A DNA stretch of 64,000 nt from CAYWQB01 sp964460785 (lineage in GTDB: Bacteria > Chlamydiota > Chlamydiia > Chlamydiales > CAYWQB01): positions 310,001 through 374,000 of the forward strand of contig CAYWQB010000001.1 of the NCBI GenBank assembly GCA_964460785.1. Reading direction: 5' to 3'. Below are positions 17,080 to 27,002 of this stretch, one piece after another. The notes beneath the pieces were generated by a model. The model did not search any database. It had not been told where the DNA came from and worked only from the letters and a program-made list of their open reading frames with translations. Numbering within the stretch: position 1 is the stretch's first letter; every line of letters begins with the position of its first letter. The translations under genes and the position numbers were made by a program.

Positions 17080-18171
17080 ATGCATATTCGGGGAAGTAAT
17101 AATGAGCCTTCATTCATACAACCTCCTTCAAATGAGGAATGTATTCAAAAAGAGTGGCAGGAACGACTCAAAGATATCTGCAAGCTAAGAAAAAACCTGC
17201 TCGAAATTAGAGAAGAGAGTCACCAGAACAAAATGGTTCACTTTGATGCCGAGCAGATGGATCCTCAAGAAGTCTTCTCATTTGTTATGGAAACATTGAT
17301 TCACATCTATCCAAATCGTGGAGAGCGTGATCAGTGGGAACGATTTATACACTCTATCAAGAAGCCGGAGGTAACAGACCTTCCTCCCTCATCCGAAAGG
17401 ACACTTTGGCAAGAGATAGTGGCAATTTATGAAATCTACTGCCAAACAGACTTTCAACTTTTAGAACAGGAAAAGTGGAAGCGCATCGAGCACAAGCTAG
17501 CTCAAGACTTAACCGTTCTTCTACAGATAGAAAAGCACCCTTTAACTCTTGGGCAAAAGGTAAAAGATGACTTTCACACCTTTAAGGCAAGCCCTATTCA
17601 GTCCATCTCACAATCCCCCAATATCCTTGCTGAAGCTCTAAATAAAATAGGAAAAGCCCTTTATGAAAAAAGCTACACTGAAGTTGTCATGAGAGCCTCC
17701 CCTTTCCTTTCTGCAACAGCGGGGATTGTTTCTTCTTTTTTCACAGCCTCTCTGCCTGCAGCCCTACTCACTCTTGCTGCATACAGTGGGCTCTCCTATA
17801 TGCTACAAACAATCGCAGAAGTGACCTGGCCTAGAATCTCTTTAAAAGAAGAGGCATCTTATGTGGAGAAGGTTTCTCAACGGGTGTTTCATCTTGGCAT
17901 CCCATTGGGAGCATCTCCTTATATTAACCCAGGAGACTCTCCTGATACATCGAAAGAGATCCTTCAGCACATTGAGGCCAACTTAAATAAACGGCGCGAC
18001 ATGCTACAAGGCGTAAAAAGGCAACGCCTGCAGAGAAAGCAGCTCCCCTCTCAAGAGGAATATAGCAGGCTTGTGCGTCTACGAGAGCTAAGAAAGAAGC
18101 TGCAGGCAGGTCTTTCCTTAACACAACATGAAAAATCTGAACTAGAAAGGCTAGAAAGCGAACTTTCCTAA
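17080..18171 (+). CDS. Unknown protein with bilobed hydrophobic domain (Inc-like candidate)
   Basis: 363 aa, not recognised. The N-terminal 200 residues are hydrophilic and helical. Residues ~205-245 form two adjacent hydrophobic helices separated by a Ser/Leu-Pro turn ('SLPAALL'), reminiscent of the bilobed membrane domain of chlamydial inclusion-membrane (Inc) proteins. Residues ~290-363 are a highly charged coiled coil (Arg/Lys/Glu/Leu-rich). No signal peptide and no enzymatic motif. No good Shine-Dalgarno sits before the ATG. It follows a sigma-28-like promoter, which would fit developmental or motility-linked expression. Inc assignment is an inference from hydropathy only; a generic membrane protein is the alternative. 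Confidence 0.75.
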   Translation: MHIRGSNNEPSFIQPPSNEECIQKEWQERLKDICKLRKNLLEIREESHQNKMVHFDAEQMDPQEVFSFVMETLIHIYPNRGERDQWERFIHSIKKPEVTDLPPSSERTLWQEIVAIYEIYCQTDFQLLEQEKWKRIEHKLAQDLTVLLQIEKHPLTLGQKVKDDFHTFKASPIQSISQSPNILAEALNKIGKALYEKSYTEVVMRASPFLSATAGIVSSFFTASLPAALLTLAAYSGLSYMLQTIAEVTWPRISLKEEASYVEKVSQRVFHLGIPLGASPYINPGDSPDTSKEILQHIEANLNKRRDMLQGVKRQRLQRKQLPSQEEYSRLVRLRELRKKLQAGLSLTQHEKSELERLESELS

Positions 18172-18255
18172 GCTTATCTTATGTTGCTGGGAAAATAACT
18201 TTTTGACATCCTCAGGCTCCAATGCCCTAGCAACTCGTTTTCAGGTTTTAAGCTT

Positions 18256-21200
18256 ATGTCAGAGAAAAAAAAGCGGCCTATCCTCAAGCTAGTCTTGAGC
18301 ATCTTTTTTGCCTGCGTCTTACTTATTTTGCTCCTACCTACCTTACTATCAACCACTTTTGGAAAGCATTGCCTTCAGTTTGCAGTCAAGAGCACAAGTG
18401 GTGCCAAATTTGATTGTGAAGAGCTCCAGTTAAGCTGGTTTAGCTCTCAAGAAGTCAAAAACCTCTCCTATCAAGATACCAAGCATGGTGTAGATTTCTC
18501 CGTTGAGCTGTTCAAAACAGACTGGAACCCGACCTTGCTTCTTTCTGGAAGCAAAGTGATAGGGACCACCTCCCTGATTGCTCCAAAACTTGCCTTGAAA
18601 GTCAAAGACTTACCTGAAAAAGAGATAGAAAAAGCTTTTAGCCGGCGCACAAAATCACGGCATACTCCCTCTTCCAATAGCTCAGAAGAAGCCTTCACTC
18701 CTTATATGATCCCTCTATCTATGAAAGTCTTAGTCAGCCGTGGCTCTGTGCTTATAGACTCCCCTGCAATGAAAAAAATCACCTTTGACCAGCTAACCCT
18801 CGATTTAACAACAGACAAAAAGGCAAACTCTCTTTCTTTCCTTCTTACAGGGCAGACTGAAAAAAATCAGCAAGTAGGCTCTGTGCACTTAGCTACCAAT
18901 GCTTCATTCTCCCAAGGAGCTAGGCAAAAGGCAGAAATGCTACCTGAAGCGAGCATTGACGCAAAATGCCAGCTTGCCAATCTACCCGTTGATGGCATTG
19001 ATGAAGTCATATCTTTGAGCTATCCTGAGTACCGAGGGATGCTCACAAGTTTAATTGGCCCTTCTCTAAACAGTAGCTTAGACTTTCAGTCCAATAATGA
19101 TGACGCCACTCTTTCCTTTACCGTTAAAAGCGAGCACCTGAATGGAAATGTCGAAGCAAAAACAGAGGAGAAAAAGTTCTCTCTCTCCCAACCAGGAAAA
19201 ATTTCTTTAGCAATTTCTGAAAGCTTTATACAGAAGTGGCAAAACACCCCACAGATCAAGCTTACAGCCCCCTTACTGGTGACCGCGAACTTACAGTCGT
19301 TTGAAGGCCCCCAATCTTCTCTTTCTCATGGTCTTCAATCTTTTATTCAGAATTTCTCCATCAAGTCTCAAATCAACATTGAGCCAACAAAAGCCATGGA
19401 TATTCCTCAGGTAGGCAGTGGGCGTTTGTCTGAAGGGGTCATCACCATCTCTGGAGAACAGCTTTCTTCTCTCTCTGTGGCAAGCTCTATCTCGCTGGAC
19501 GATTACCAACCAGAGATTGAGGACCTTCTGGGGAAGAGCCTTTCGTTAAAGGTAGAGGGCACATTAACGCCCTTTGAGCAAGAGATTCTTCCTCAGTTCA
19601 AAGCAAGTATGCGCTCAGACAAAAGCTCTTTGAATGTAGCAGGCTCTCTCAGTGCAGCACAAGTCCTACAGCTCACGCAGCCAACGACACTTTCATATGT
19701 ACTGACTCCAGCAGTGTTTGCTAAATTTGCAACTCCTCAAATGCCCTCATTGGAGGTACCCACTAGTGTGCGGGTCACTCTCCAACCTCAAACCATCAAC
19801 CTCCAAACACCTCCTTGGCAAGCTCTTTCTACCCTAGAGCTTGAAGGAAAAGCTACGATTGAAAAAACAATCTTAACCTCCTCACATCTTCAGAATATTG
19901 AGCTCCATGGTGCAGAACTCGATTTGAAGCTTCATAACCCAAGCAACAATGCACAAGTTCTCTTTGATATGGAGCTTATGGAAAAAGACCTCGCCGATCC
20001 CCTTGCTATTAAGGGGAAGCTCACCCTCACCAACTATCTGCAAAAAGAAAAAATTGCTCTGAACAATGCAAGGGGTTTCTTCTACCTCAGCCTACCAAAG
20101 CTTCCTGTCCGCTCTGTAGGAAACTATATGCAGCAAGGTGAAATTTTAGAGTCAATGCTTGGAAAACATATCGACCTTTCTCTCCAAGCCTCTTTGCAAA
20201 AGCTCAGTAGCAACCAGGGAGGCCTGCTCCTTGAGGCACAGTCTGACCAGCTCCAGGCTCGGATAGACTTCTCTTTGGGAGACCAACTCACTTTGAAATC
20301 AACGCCTTCCTATGTGCGATGGACACTCACTCCCAATGCTTTTTCAAAAATCTATCACATTCAAAATATTCCTTCAGATGCTTTACTCCTAGAGGATGCA
20401 AAGTTTGAGCTTCTTATCAATGCGCTCAACCTTCCGATTCACTGGAATGAAAAGCTCCCTAAAAAAATGATCGATTTAGGCGAGTTCCAGACAGATATCG
20501 CTTTAAACCTTCCTTTATTTGCTTTGGGGAACTTTAAAAGAGGCAAAGATGCGACCCTTGAAAACCTAAAAGCGGAGATCCATACAGAGAGCTTGAAAGA
20601 GCAAATCAATATCAACCTTCAAGCACAGTCTCGTTTAAAAAACTCTGATGGGAGTTCTTTACAACCAGGCTCTCTCCTAGCCAAAGGATTTATTCAAGAC
20701 CCTCTAAACCCCAACCTATTACGGAATAAAAAGCTGAATGCAGAAATTCAAGCTAATTTTAAGCACTTTCCTACAGAAAGCTTTTCACCCATTCACTTTT
20801 TCTCAAGTGAGTTGGATGAGTTTTTAGAGTCTTCTCTTGGACCTGAGCTTAACTCTAACCTAGATATCAAGCTCAAAAAGGGAAGTGGCCCCTTCCAAGC
20901 GAAACTGACCTCATCACATGCCAATGGCTCTTTAAAGGGGCAAATTAAAGAGGGCATGCTTTTGCTTGACGAGGATGCAAGTGCCTCTCTTCGCCTCACA
21001 CCAGGTGTGCTTCGTGCGCTATCTAAGATTCACCCGATGCTAGGAGATATCACCTCTGCCTCTAAACCCATTCGCATGACGATTGCGGCAGAGAAAACCT
21101 CTATTCCTCTATTCAACTGGGACCCCAAAGAGTTTAACTTGGGAGAGTCTGAGATTAACCTAGGTAAACTCTCTCTTAAAGGAGATGGCTTCCTCAACCC

Positions 21201-21753
21201 TCTTGTGGAAATTTTACAAGTAAAAAGCGCTCCTGAAAAGTTAGATGCTTGGTTCAGCGTTTTGCGATTCAAAGCCTCCAAAGGGTTGATTCACTGTTTG
21301 CGAACTGACGCTCTTTTGGATAGTAAAATACACCTAATGACTTGGGGGGATGTGAACTTAAACAACTCCAATTTAGATATGGTTTTAGCGATTACGGGGG
21401 ATACTTTAGAGCGAACTCTTGGTGCAAAAGACTTGGATCCAGGCTACACATTACAAATTCCAATTCAAGGGAAAGACGGATCTGTCAAAGTCAACTGGGG
21501 GCTTGCCATCACTCAAATTTCAGGACTTTCCATTGAAACACAGTCCTCCAATCTCTTTGGCAAGTTTTTGGGTGGGCTAGTCAATGAAGTAGGAAATGTA
21601 AACAAAAAGCCCATTCCCCCTCCTCCCCCTTTACCATGGACATCGAAAGATATTCGTGGATATAAGCAAAAAGAAGCTCCTAAAGACTCACATTTCCAAA
21701 AAGATATGAAAAGATCGATAGAGTCTCTATTTGATCTCTTTGAAAAGAAATAG
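18256..21753 (+). CDS. Large AsmA/TamB-like envelope protein
   Basis: 1165 aa. One N-terminal membrane anchor (~11-32, 'LVLSIFFACVLLILLLPTLL') after a basic KKKRP start, then more than 1000 residues of periplasmic beta-rich sequence. The first module ('FDCEELQLSWFSSQEVKNLSYQD', then a 'FKTDWNPTLLLSG' segment) has the pattern of AsmA-family N-terminal domains. Long repetitive amphipathic strands follow and the C-terminus ends with a proline run (PIPPPPPLP) and a charged tail. AsmA/TamB/YhdP proteins form grooved bridges that move phospholipids to the outer membrane or assist outer-membrane assembly; that role is inferred. It is followed after 20 nt by the glycosidase gene on the same strand. 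Confidence 0.7.
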   Translation: MSEKKKRPILKLVLSIFFACVLLILLLPTLLSTTFGKHCLQFAVKSTSGAKFDCEELQLSWFSSQEVKNLSYQDTKHGVDFSVELFKTDWNPTLLLSGSKVIGTTSLIAPKLALKVKDLPEKEIEKAFSRRTKSRHTPSSNSSEEAFTPYMIPLSMKVLVSRGSVLIDSPAMKKITFDQLTLDLTTDKKANSLSFLLTGQTEKNQQVGSVHLATNASFSQGARQKAEMLPEASIDAKCQLANLPVDGIDEVISLSYPEYRGMLTSLIGPSLNSSLDFQSNNDDATLSFTVKSEHLNGNVEAKTEEKKFSLSQPGKISLAISESFIQKWQNTPQIKLTAPLLVTANLQSFEGPQSSLSHGLQSFIQNFSIKSQINIEPTKAMDIPQVGSGRLSEGVITISGEQLSSLSVASSISLDDYQPEIEDLLGKSLSLKVEGTLTPFEQEILPQFKASMRSDKSSLNVAGSLSAAQVLQLTQPTTLSYVLTPAVFAKFATPQMPSLEVPTSVRVTLQPQTINLQTPPWQALSTLELEGKATIEKTILTSSHLQNIELHGAELDLKLHNPSNNAQVLFDMELMEKDLADPLAIKGKLTLTNYLQKEKIALNNARGFFYLSLPKLPVRSVGNYMQQGEILESMLGKHIDLSLQASLQKLSSNQGGLLLEAQSDQLQARIDFSLGDQLTLKSTPSYVRWTLTPNAFSKIYHIQNIPSDALLLEDAKFELLINALNLPIHWNEKLPKKMIDLGEFQTDIALNLPLFALGNFKRGKDATLENLKAEIHTESLKEQININLQAQSRLKNSDGSSLQPGSLLAKGFIQDPLNPNLLRNKKLNAEIQANFKHFPTESFSPIHFFSSELDEFLESSLGPELNSNLDIKLKKGSGPFQAKLTSSHANGSLKGQIKEGMLLLDEDASASLRLTPGVLRALSKIHPMLGDITSASKPIRMTIAAEKTSIPLFNWDPKEFNLGESEINLGKLSLKGDGFLNPLVEILQVKSAPEKLDAWFSVLRFKASKGLIHCLRTDALLDSKIHLMTWGDVNLNNSNLDMVLAITGDTLERTLGAKDLDPGYTLQIPIQGKDGSVKVNWGLAITQISGLSIETQSSNLFGKFLGGLVNEVGNVNKKPIPPPPPLPWTSKDIRGYKQKEAPKDSHFQKDMKRSIESLFDLFEKK

Positions 21754-21773
21754 TCGAGAGTAGGAGGGGTAGA

Positions 21774-24449
21774 GTGAAGAGTAAGCTGGCAGAAATCACG
21801 CGAGTGAATACATTTGACTCGGAGCATAGGAATAACCCATGGCATAAATGGGGCCCTTACCTTTCTGAGCGGTCCTGGGGAACGGTCCGAGAGGATTTCA
21901 GTGAGGATGGAAATGCTTGGGCCTACTTCCCCCATGACCTCGCTCGATCTAAAGCCTACCGAGCTGGAGAAGATGGCTTAGCTGGTATTTCAGACCACTT
22001 TCAAGTGCTTAACTTTTCTCTAGCTCTTTGGAATGGTAAGGACCCTTTTTTGAAAGAGCGCATATATGGCCTTGTTCCCTATGAGGGCAACCATGGAGAA
22101 GATGTAAAAGACTACTACTTTTATGTAGACAGTACGCCTTCTCACTCCTATATGAAGTACCTCTACAAATACCCTCAGCAAGAATTTCCCTATCAACGGC
22201 TTGTCGAAGAAAATCAAAAGCGCTCTCTACAGGACAGAGAGTATGAGTTGATGGATACGGGTCTTTTTGATGACCATCGCTACTTTGATGTCTTTGTGGA
22301 GTATGCAAAAGCTGATATTGATGATATAGGTATTCGCATTACAGTCATTAACCGTGGCCCTGAAGAAGCCTCTATTTCTCTTCTTCCTCAGCTTTGGTTT
22401 CGCAATCGCTGGTCCTGGCCACATAGTCCTCCAAACATGGGAACCCCTTCCATTCAGCTTCAGTCCGGAGGCAAAGACTTTGTCGAAGCAATAGCGGATG
22501 ATACGACAGTCGGTCCAGACCCTGCTTTTTCTCATGATTACTCTCTTGGAGAGTATCACTTCTATGCAGAAGGAGCTCCAGAGGCACTTTTCACAAATAA
22601 TGAAACCCATGCAGAAAAGGTTTATGGGCCTAAGTACAAGAGTTCCTCGCCCTATGTAAAAGACGCATTCCACCGCTATGTCGTTGATGGAGAGCAATGC
22701 GTCAACCCAGATCACCATGGCACAAAGATGGCGTACCACTACCAACAGATAGCCATTGCTCCAGGAGATACTCATACTTGCTACCTACGCCTATCAAAAA
22801 AGCAGCATGCAGCCCCTTTTAAAGACATCAAAAAACTCTTCACATCTCGAATGAAGGAAGCGGATGAATTTTATGCTTCGATTCATCCAAAAGAGAGCTC
22901 TATCGAAGAGCAAAAAGTTCAAAGACAAGCCTTTGCCGGCATGTTATGGAGCAAGCAGTTTTTTATGTTTAATGTCTCAAGTTGGTTCAGTCATGGAGAC
23001 ATTGAAGGGATGCCCCCTCCAAAGCAAAAGCCTTGGATTCGCAATACAAAATGGAAGCATTTAGACTGCAAACAAGTGATTTCCATGCCAGACAAGTGGG
23101 AGTATCCATGGTTTGCAGCATGGGATCTCGCTTTTCATACCATTGCTCTTTCCCAAGTAGACCTTCCCTTTGCAAAAGAGCAGCTTTGGGTTCTCTTAAA
23201 GGAAGACTTTATTCATCCCAATGGGCAAATCCCTGCATATGAATGGGAGTTTTCAGACTTAAACCCTCCTGTCCATGCATGGGCTATTTGGAAGGTCTAT
23301 TCCAGAGAGAAAAAACTTCAAGGGCAGGGAGATCGCAGCTTTTTATCTAAGTGCTACCATAAACTGTTAATGAACTTTTGCTGGTGGGTGAACAAAGTTG
23401 ACAATAGTGGTAATAATATTTTCGAGGGAGGATTCTTAGGACTCGATAATATTTCTGTGATCGACCGCAGTGAAGCTCTTCCTTCAGGGGAACAAATTGA
23501 GCAGTCTGATGGCACTGGATGGATGGGGCTCTACTCATTAATGATGATGAGAATGGCTCTTGAGCTTGCTTATGAAGAAGAGCATTACCAGGACTTAGCA
23601 GCAAAGTTTTTTGAGCATTTTGTGTTAATCTCTGCATCGTTGGAAACGCATGATAACCGGCGCGCCCAGATGTGGGATGAAGAAGATGGGTTCTTCTATG
23701 ATGTCGTCTCTTACCCAGACGGCCACCATGAGCCTTTAAAAGTGCGCTCGCAAGTAGGTCTTATCCCCTTATATGCTGTTGATGCCATTACGAAAAAAGA
23801 TCTCCAAGCTTTTCCTCACTTTGCAAAATCTTTCCACTGGTTTTGCAAGCACCGCTCTCACTTAACGAACTGCTGTGTAACCACTGTCAACCAGCAGCAC
23901 CTCCTTTCCATGATGCGTCCAAAGCAGGTAAGAAGCCTCCTTAAGTATTTATGGGATCCTGAAGAGTTCCGCTCTCATTATGGTATCCGCAGCCTTTCTA
24001 AGTTCCATGATCGCTATCCTTTCACCTTTGAAGGAAAAACTGTGGACTATGAGCCAGCAGAAGAAACACGCCCTTTGAAAGGAGGGAACTCTAACTGGCG
24101 GGGACCTATTTGGTTTCCCACCTCTTATATCCTTTTAGATGCTCTGCGTCAGTACCACTCCATTTGTGGAGAGGCTCTGGATATTGATTTTCAAAATCAA
24201 ACAGTTCCCCTACAAGAGATCATTCATACACTCTCTTGTAATATGGTGAAGTTGTTCTTACCTGATGAGGGAGGTAAACGTCCTTGTCATGGCACAGATC
24301 ACCTTTTCCAAGAAGATCCTCACTGGAAAGACTATGTGCTTTTCTATGAGCATTTTCATGGCGACAATGGCCGAGGTTTAGGTGCCAACCATCAAACAGG
24401 TTGGACGGGCCTTGTAGCAAAAATCATAGAAGAAATTCATAGAAACTAA
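21774..24449 (+). CDS. GH63-like glycoside hydrolase (MGH1-like glucosidase family)
   Basis: 891 aa starting at GTG with AGGAGG 6 nt upstream. The N-terminal ~380 residues are a beta-rich domain ('RSWGTVREDFSEDGNAWAYF', then 'SRAYRAGEDGLAG'-like segment with Asp/Glu/Trp pattern). The C-terminal ~500 residues are an (alpha/alpha)6 barrel with 'PWFAAWDLAFHTIAL', 'GTGWMGLYSLMMM', 'NSNWRGPIWFPTSYI' and terminal 'ANHQTGWTGLVAKII'. This layout matches the large 'glucosidase' branch of GH63 that includes mannosyl/glucosylglycerate hydrolases; exact substrate unknown. No signal peptide, so cytoplasmic. Nine nt before a dehydrogenase gene: the pair may release and oxidise a sugar. Not a gene I associate with pathogenic chlamydiae. 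Confidence 0.88.
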   Translation: MKSKLAEITRVNTFDSEHRNNPWHKWGPYLSERSWGTVREDFSEDGNAWAYFPHDLARSKAYRAGEDGLAGISDHFQVLNFSLALWNGKDPFLKERIYGLVPYEGNHGEDVKDYYFYVDSTPSHSYMKYLYKYPQQEFPYQRLVEENQKRSLQDREYELMDTGLFDDHRYFDVFVEYAKADIDDIGIRITVINRGPEEASISLLPQLWFRNRWSWPHSPPNMGTPSIQLQSGGKDFVEAIADDTTVGPDPAFSHDYSLGEYHFYAEGAPEALFTNNETHAEKVYGPKYKSSSPYVKDAFHRYVVDGEQCVNPDHHGTKMAYHYQQIAIAPGDTHTCYLRLSKKQHAAPFKDIKKLFTSRMKEADEFYASIHPKESSIEEQKVQRQAFAGMLWSKQFFMFNVSSWFSHGDIEGMPPPKQKPWIRNTKWKHLDCKQVISMPDKWEYPWFAAWDLAFHTIALSQVDLPFAKEQLWVLLKEDFIHPNGQIPAYEWEFSDLNPPVHAWAIWKVYSREKKLQGQGDRSFLSKCYHKLLMNFCWWVNKVDNSGNNIFEGGFLGLDNISVIDRSEALPSGEQIEQSDGTGWMGLYSLMMMRMALELAYEEEHYQDLAAKFFEHFVLISASLETHDNRRAQMWDEEDGFFYDVVSYPDGHHEPLKVRSQVGLIPLYAVDAITKKDLQAFPHFAKSFHWFCKHRSHLTNCCVTTVNQQHLLSMMRPKQVRSLLKYLWDPEEFRSHYGIRSLSKFHDRYPFTFEGKTVDYEPAEETRPLKGGNSNWRGPIWFPTSYILLDALRQYHSICGEALDIDFQNQTVPLQEIIHTLSCNMVKLFLPDEGGKRPCHGTDHLFQEDPHWKDYVLFYEHFHGDNGRGLGANHQTGWTGLVAKIIEEIHRN

Positions 24450-24458
24450 GGAGAACCT

Positions 24459-25319
24459 ATGCCTCTTGCAAATCCAGGGGAAGTCTTTCCCAAGCCAATT
24501 AGTCCTAAAGCTCCTATTCCAGGGCTATTGAAAGGACAAAATGCAATTGTTACCGGGGCAAATTCTGGTATTGGTGAGGGTGTTGCCTATGCGCTTGCAC
24601 AAGCTGGAGCAAATGTTTGTGTGAACTATGTTGTGGGAGAGGAAAGTGCACAAAAAGTAGTCAAGCAGGTGGAAAGTTATGGTGTTAAAGGCCTAGCTAT
24701 CCAAGCAGATGTATCCAAAGAAGATGAAGTGCAAAAGATGTTTGCCGAGGTCACACAAGAGTTTGGCTGGTTGGATATTCTAGTCAACAATGCTGGGTTA
24801 CAAAGAGATAGTGCTTTTGCTGATATGAGCTTAAAAGACTGGAATACCGTGATCAATGTCAATTTAACGGGACAATTTCTCTGTGCTCGAGAAGCCGTAC
24901 GCCACTTCCTCAAGAAGGGAGTGAAGGAAAATATCTCTTGTGCAGCTGGAAAGGTGATTTGCATGAGCTCTGTGCATCAGAAAATTGCTTGGGCTGGGCA
25001 TGCGAACTATGCAGCTTCTAAAGGAGGCATTCATATGCTCATGGAGTCTATGAGCCAAGAGCTGGCTCCCTATCGCATTCGCGTCAATGCGATTTGTCCT
25101 GGAGCCATTCGTACTCCGATCAACACCGAAGCTTGGGAAACTCCTGAAGCCTATAACAGCCTTATGAACCTTGTGCCTTATAATCGCATTGGAGAGCCTG
25201 TAGATATTGCTCAAGCAGCTGTATGGCTTGCTTCTGATTACTCAGATTATATCTCTGGTGTCTCTTTGTTTGTTGATGGCGGGATGTGCTTATATCCAGG
25301 CTTTCGGGCTGGAGGGTAA
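24459..25319 (+). CDS. SDR-family dehydrogenase, glucose 1-dehydrogenase-like
   Basis: 286-aa classical short-chain dehydrogenase. The cofactor motif TGANSGIG is at ~31-38, the NNAG motif near 110, the catalytic Ser in 'VICMSSVHQ' and the YAASK active site near 185 ('HANYAASKGGIH'). The tail 'WLASDYSDYISGVSLFVDGGMCLYPGF' resembles glucose 1-dehydrogenases of the SDR family. NAD(P)-dependent oxidation of glucose or a related sugar is likely, not proven. AAGGAG-type site just before the ATG. The tight 9-nt spacing to the upstream glycosidase suggests one functional unit handling a disaccharide or compatible solute. Confidence 0.9.
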   Translation: MPLANPGEVFPKPISPKAPIPGLLKGQNAIVTGANSGIGEGVAYALAQAGANVCVNYVVGEESAQKVVKQVESYGVKGLAIQADVSKEDEVQKMFAEVTQEFGWLDILVNNAGLQRDSAFADMSLKDWNTVINVNLTGQFLCAREAVRHFLKKGVKENISCAAGKVICMSSVHQKIAWAGHANYAASKGGIHMLMESMSQELAPYRIRVNAICPGAIRTPINTEAWETPEAYNSLMNLVPYNRIGEPVDIAQAAVWLASDYSDYISGVSLFVDGGMCLYPGFRAGG

Positions 25320-25321
25320 GG

Positions 25322-26380
25322 CTAAACAAGCCCTAACTTAAGACACATTGCTTCAAAGCAAGTTTCAGCCTTCATTGCACGGAGAATTGCATCTTGCGTG
25401 ATACGCAGTGCTTGGATTACTTCGCGTAGTGGAGGCTGCTTGTTTTGTGTAGCCTCCTTCAAACGTTCCATTTCGTTTTGATGGTAAAGAGCCCGGTGCC
25501 CTTCAGGCACCTCTTTTAAAAGGCTTAGATCCCGAAACCAAAAGGCAATAAACCGAAAGTAGTGATCCAGTGTATGCAGGCCATGGAGAGAGCGCGCCCC
25601 CTCTTGGCTTTTCTTCCAGACTTCTCTTTGATAGGCTGAGGCATCCCAATCTTCAGGGATTGTTTCTGCAGAGTGTTGCTTATCCTTTTCAATATCATGA
25701 AAAAGCTCTTTTAGGGCTTGCTGAAACTGTGGGTATCTACCTTTGAATTCTCCAGAGAGCAGCTGATACAAAAGAAGCATGCGGCGGTCTTGACTTGCAT
25801 GCCAAAGTTGTAGAGCTTGCCCTACAGAGCCTCTAGCGCGAGCGATCAAAGCTGCTTGCTCATCTTCAGGCACCTTAAATGATAGAGCCTGGTGCATTTC
25901 TTGCGGTGTCAGAGGTTGAAAATATAGGCGCTGCGTTCTTGAAATGATCGTCGGTAATAGCCGCTCAGGGTAGGCTGAAACAAGGATAATCAAGCTATTT
26001 TCAGCTGGCTCTTCTAGGGTTTTCAATAGAGCATTGGCACTTGTTGGCAGCATACGCTCTGCATCTAGCAATACAAAAACCTTTTTGGGTGACTCATTTG
26101 GGAAGAGGTAAACTTCTTCACAAAAGCGTCGCATAGAATCCATGCTATGCATACCCAGCTTTCCTTCTGGCTGGTAAAGGTGAAAATCTGGGTGGTTATT
26201 ATGATGAAATTTTTCTTTAGCTGCGGGTGTTGAGCAAAGAACTTGCTCAGCTAAGGAGCGTGCAAATAAAGACTTACCTACTCCATCACAGCCTGTAAAA
26301 AGTAAGCAGTTACCCAGAGAATTTGAAGCAACAGCATGCTCTAAATAGTGCTTGATCGGCTCATTTCCAACAGGCTGCAC
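25322..26380 (-). CDS. holB: DNA polymerase III delta' subunit-like clamp-loader protein
   Basis: 352 aa. Walker A-like 'LFTGCDGVGKSLFARSLAEQVLC' near residue 30, 'KVFVLLDAERMLPTSANALLKTLEEPAENSLIILVSAYPERLLPTIISRTQRLYFQPL' in which the SRT(Q)R sensor motif of clamp loaders is visible, and a helical C-terminal collar domain. A zinc module between Walker A and B is not evident (only scattered Cys). It loads the sliding clamp together with other Pol III subunits. Starts at GTG with AGGAGG upstream, 10 nt after tmk; last gene of the dciA-gyrB-gyrA-tmk-holB series. Confidence 0.88.
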   Translation of the reverse strand: MQPVGNEPIKHYLEHAVASNSLGNCLLFTGCDGVGKSLFARSLAEQVLCSTPAAKEKFHHNNHPDFHLYQPEGKLGMHSMDSMRRFCEEVYLFPNESPKKVFVLLDAERMLPTSANALLKTLEEPAENSLIILVSAYPERLLPTIISRTQRLYFQPLTPQEMHQALSFKVPEDEQAALIARARGSVGQALQLWHASQDRRMLLLYQLLSGEFKGRYPQFQQALKELFHDIEKDKQHSAETIPEDWDASAYQREVWKKSQEGARSLHGLHTLDHYFRFIAFWFRDLSLLKEVPEGHRALYHQNEMERLKEATQNKQPPLREVIQALRITQDAILRAMKAETCFEAMCLKLGLV

Positions 26381-26390
26381 AAACTTCCTC

Positions 26391-27002
26391 CTACAAACCT
26401 AGAATTTGCAAAGCGTCTGCAAGAACTTGCTCTGCAGGCTGCCCTGCATTGAGCACGTGCATCCTTTTTGCGAAGCGCTCTTGAAGTTGCATAAAGCCTT
26501 CTCGCACTCTGTGATGAAAGGCCAACCCTTCACTTTCCATACGGTCTGCCTCTCCAACTTTACTTGACCTCTGCAACCCCTCTTGAGGAGAGAGATCCAG
26601 CAAAAATGTGAGATCTGGCTCTAAGTTTTCTTGGGCCCACAGACAAAGAGAGTAGACTTGCTCAATGCCAAGAGAGCGTGCATAGCCTTGGTAAGCAAGT
26701 GTTGAGTCCATAAAGCGGTCACAAATGACCCACTTCCCTTGTTCTAAGGCTGGACGAATCACCTTGGCTACATGCTCTGCTCGTGCAGCTAAGAAAAGAA
26801 GAAGTTCGGCACGCTGTCCCGGAGATTCCTTCCCATGCAGCAACCAATTTCTTACTTCTTCAGCAAGTTGGCAGCCGCCAGGCTCCCGTGTTACGAGTAC
26901 AGACATTCCTTTCTTTGAAAGAGCACTTTCAAGAGAGCGCTGGAGGGTGGACTTCCCAGCCCCTTCCCCTCCTTCTAAAGTAATAAAGCGCCCTTTTTTC
27001 AT
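26391..27002 (-). CDS. tmk: Thymidylate kinase
   Basis: 203 aa. P-loop 'LEGGEGAGKSTLQRSL' at ~8-23, the DR(Y/F) motif 'CDRFMDSTLAYQGYARSLG' near 95-113 and 'EPDLTFLLDLSPQEGLQRS' are the defining TMPK elements. It phosphorylates dTMP to dTDP for DNA synthesis. The ATG overlaps the gyrA stop (TAATG), so translation is coupled to gyrA. The same gyrA-tmk adjacency exists in Chlamydia. Confidence 0.96.
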   Translation of the reverse strand: MKKGRFITLEGGEGAGKSTLQRSLESALSKKGMSVLVTREPGGCQLAEEVRNWLLHGKESPGQRAELLLFLAARAEHVAKVIRPALEQGKWVICDRFMDSTLAYQGYARSLGIEQVYSLCLWAQENLEPDLTFLLDLSPQEGLQRSSKVGEADRMESEGLAFHHRVREGFMQLQERFAKRMHVLNAGQPAEQVLADALQILGL

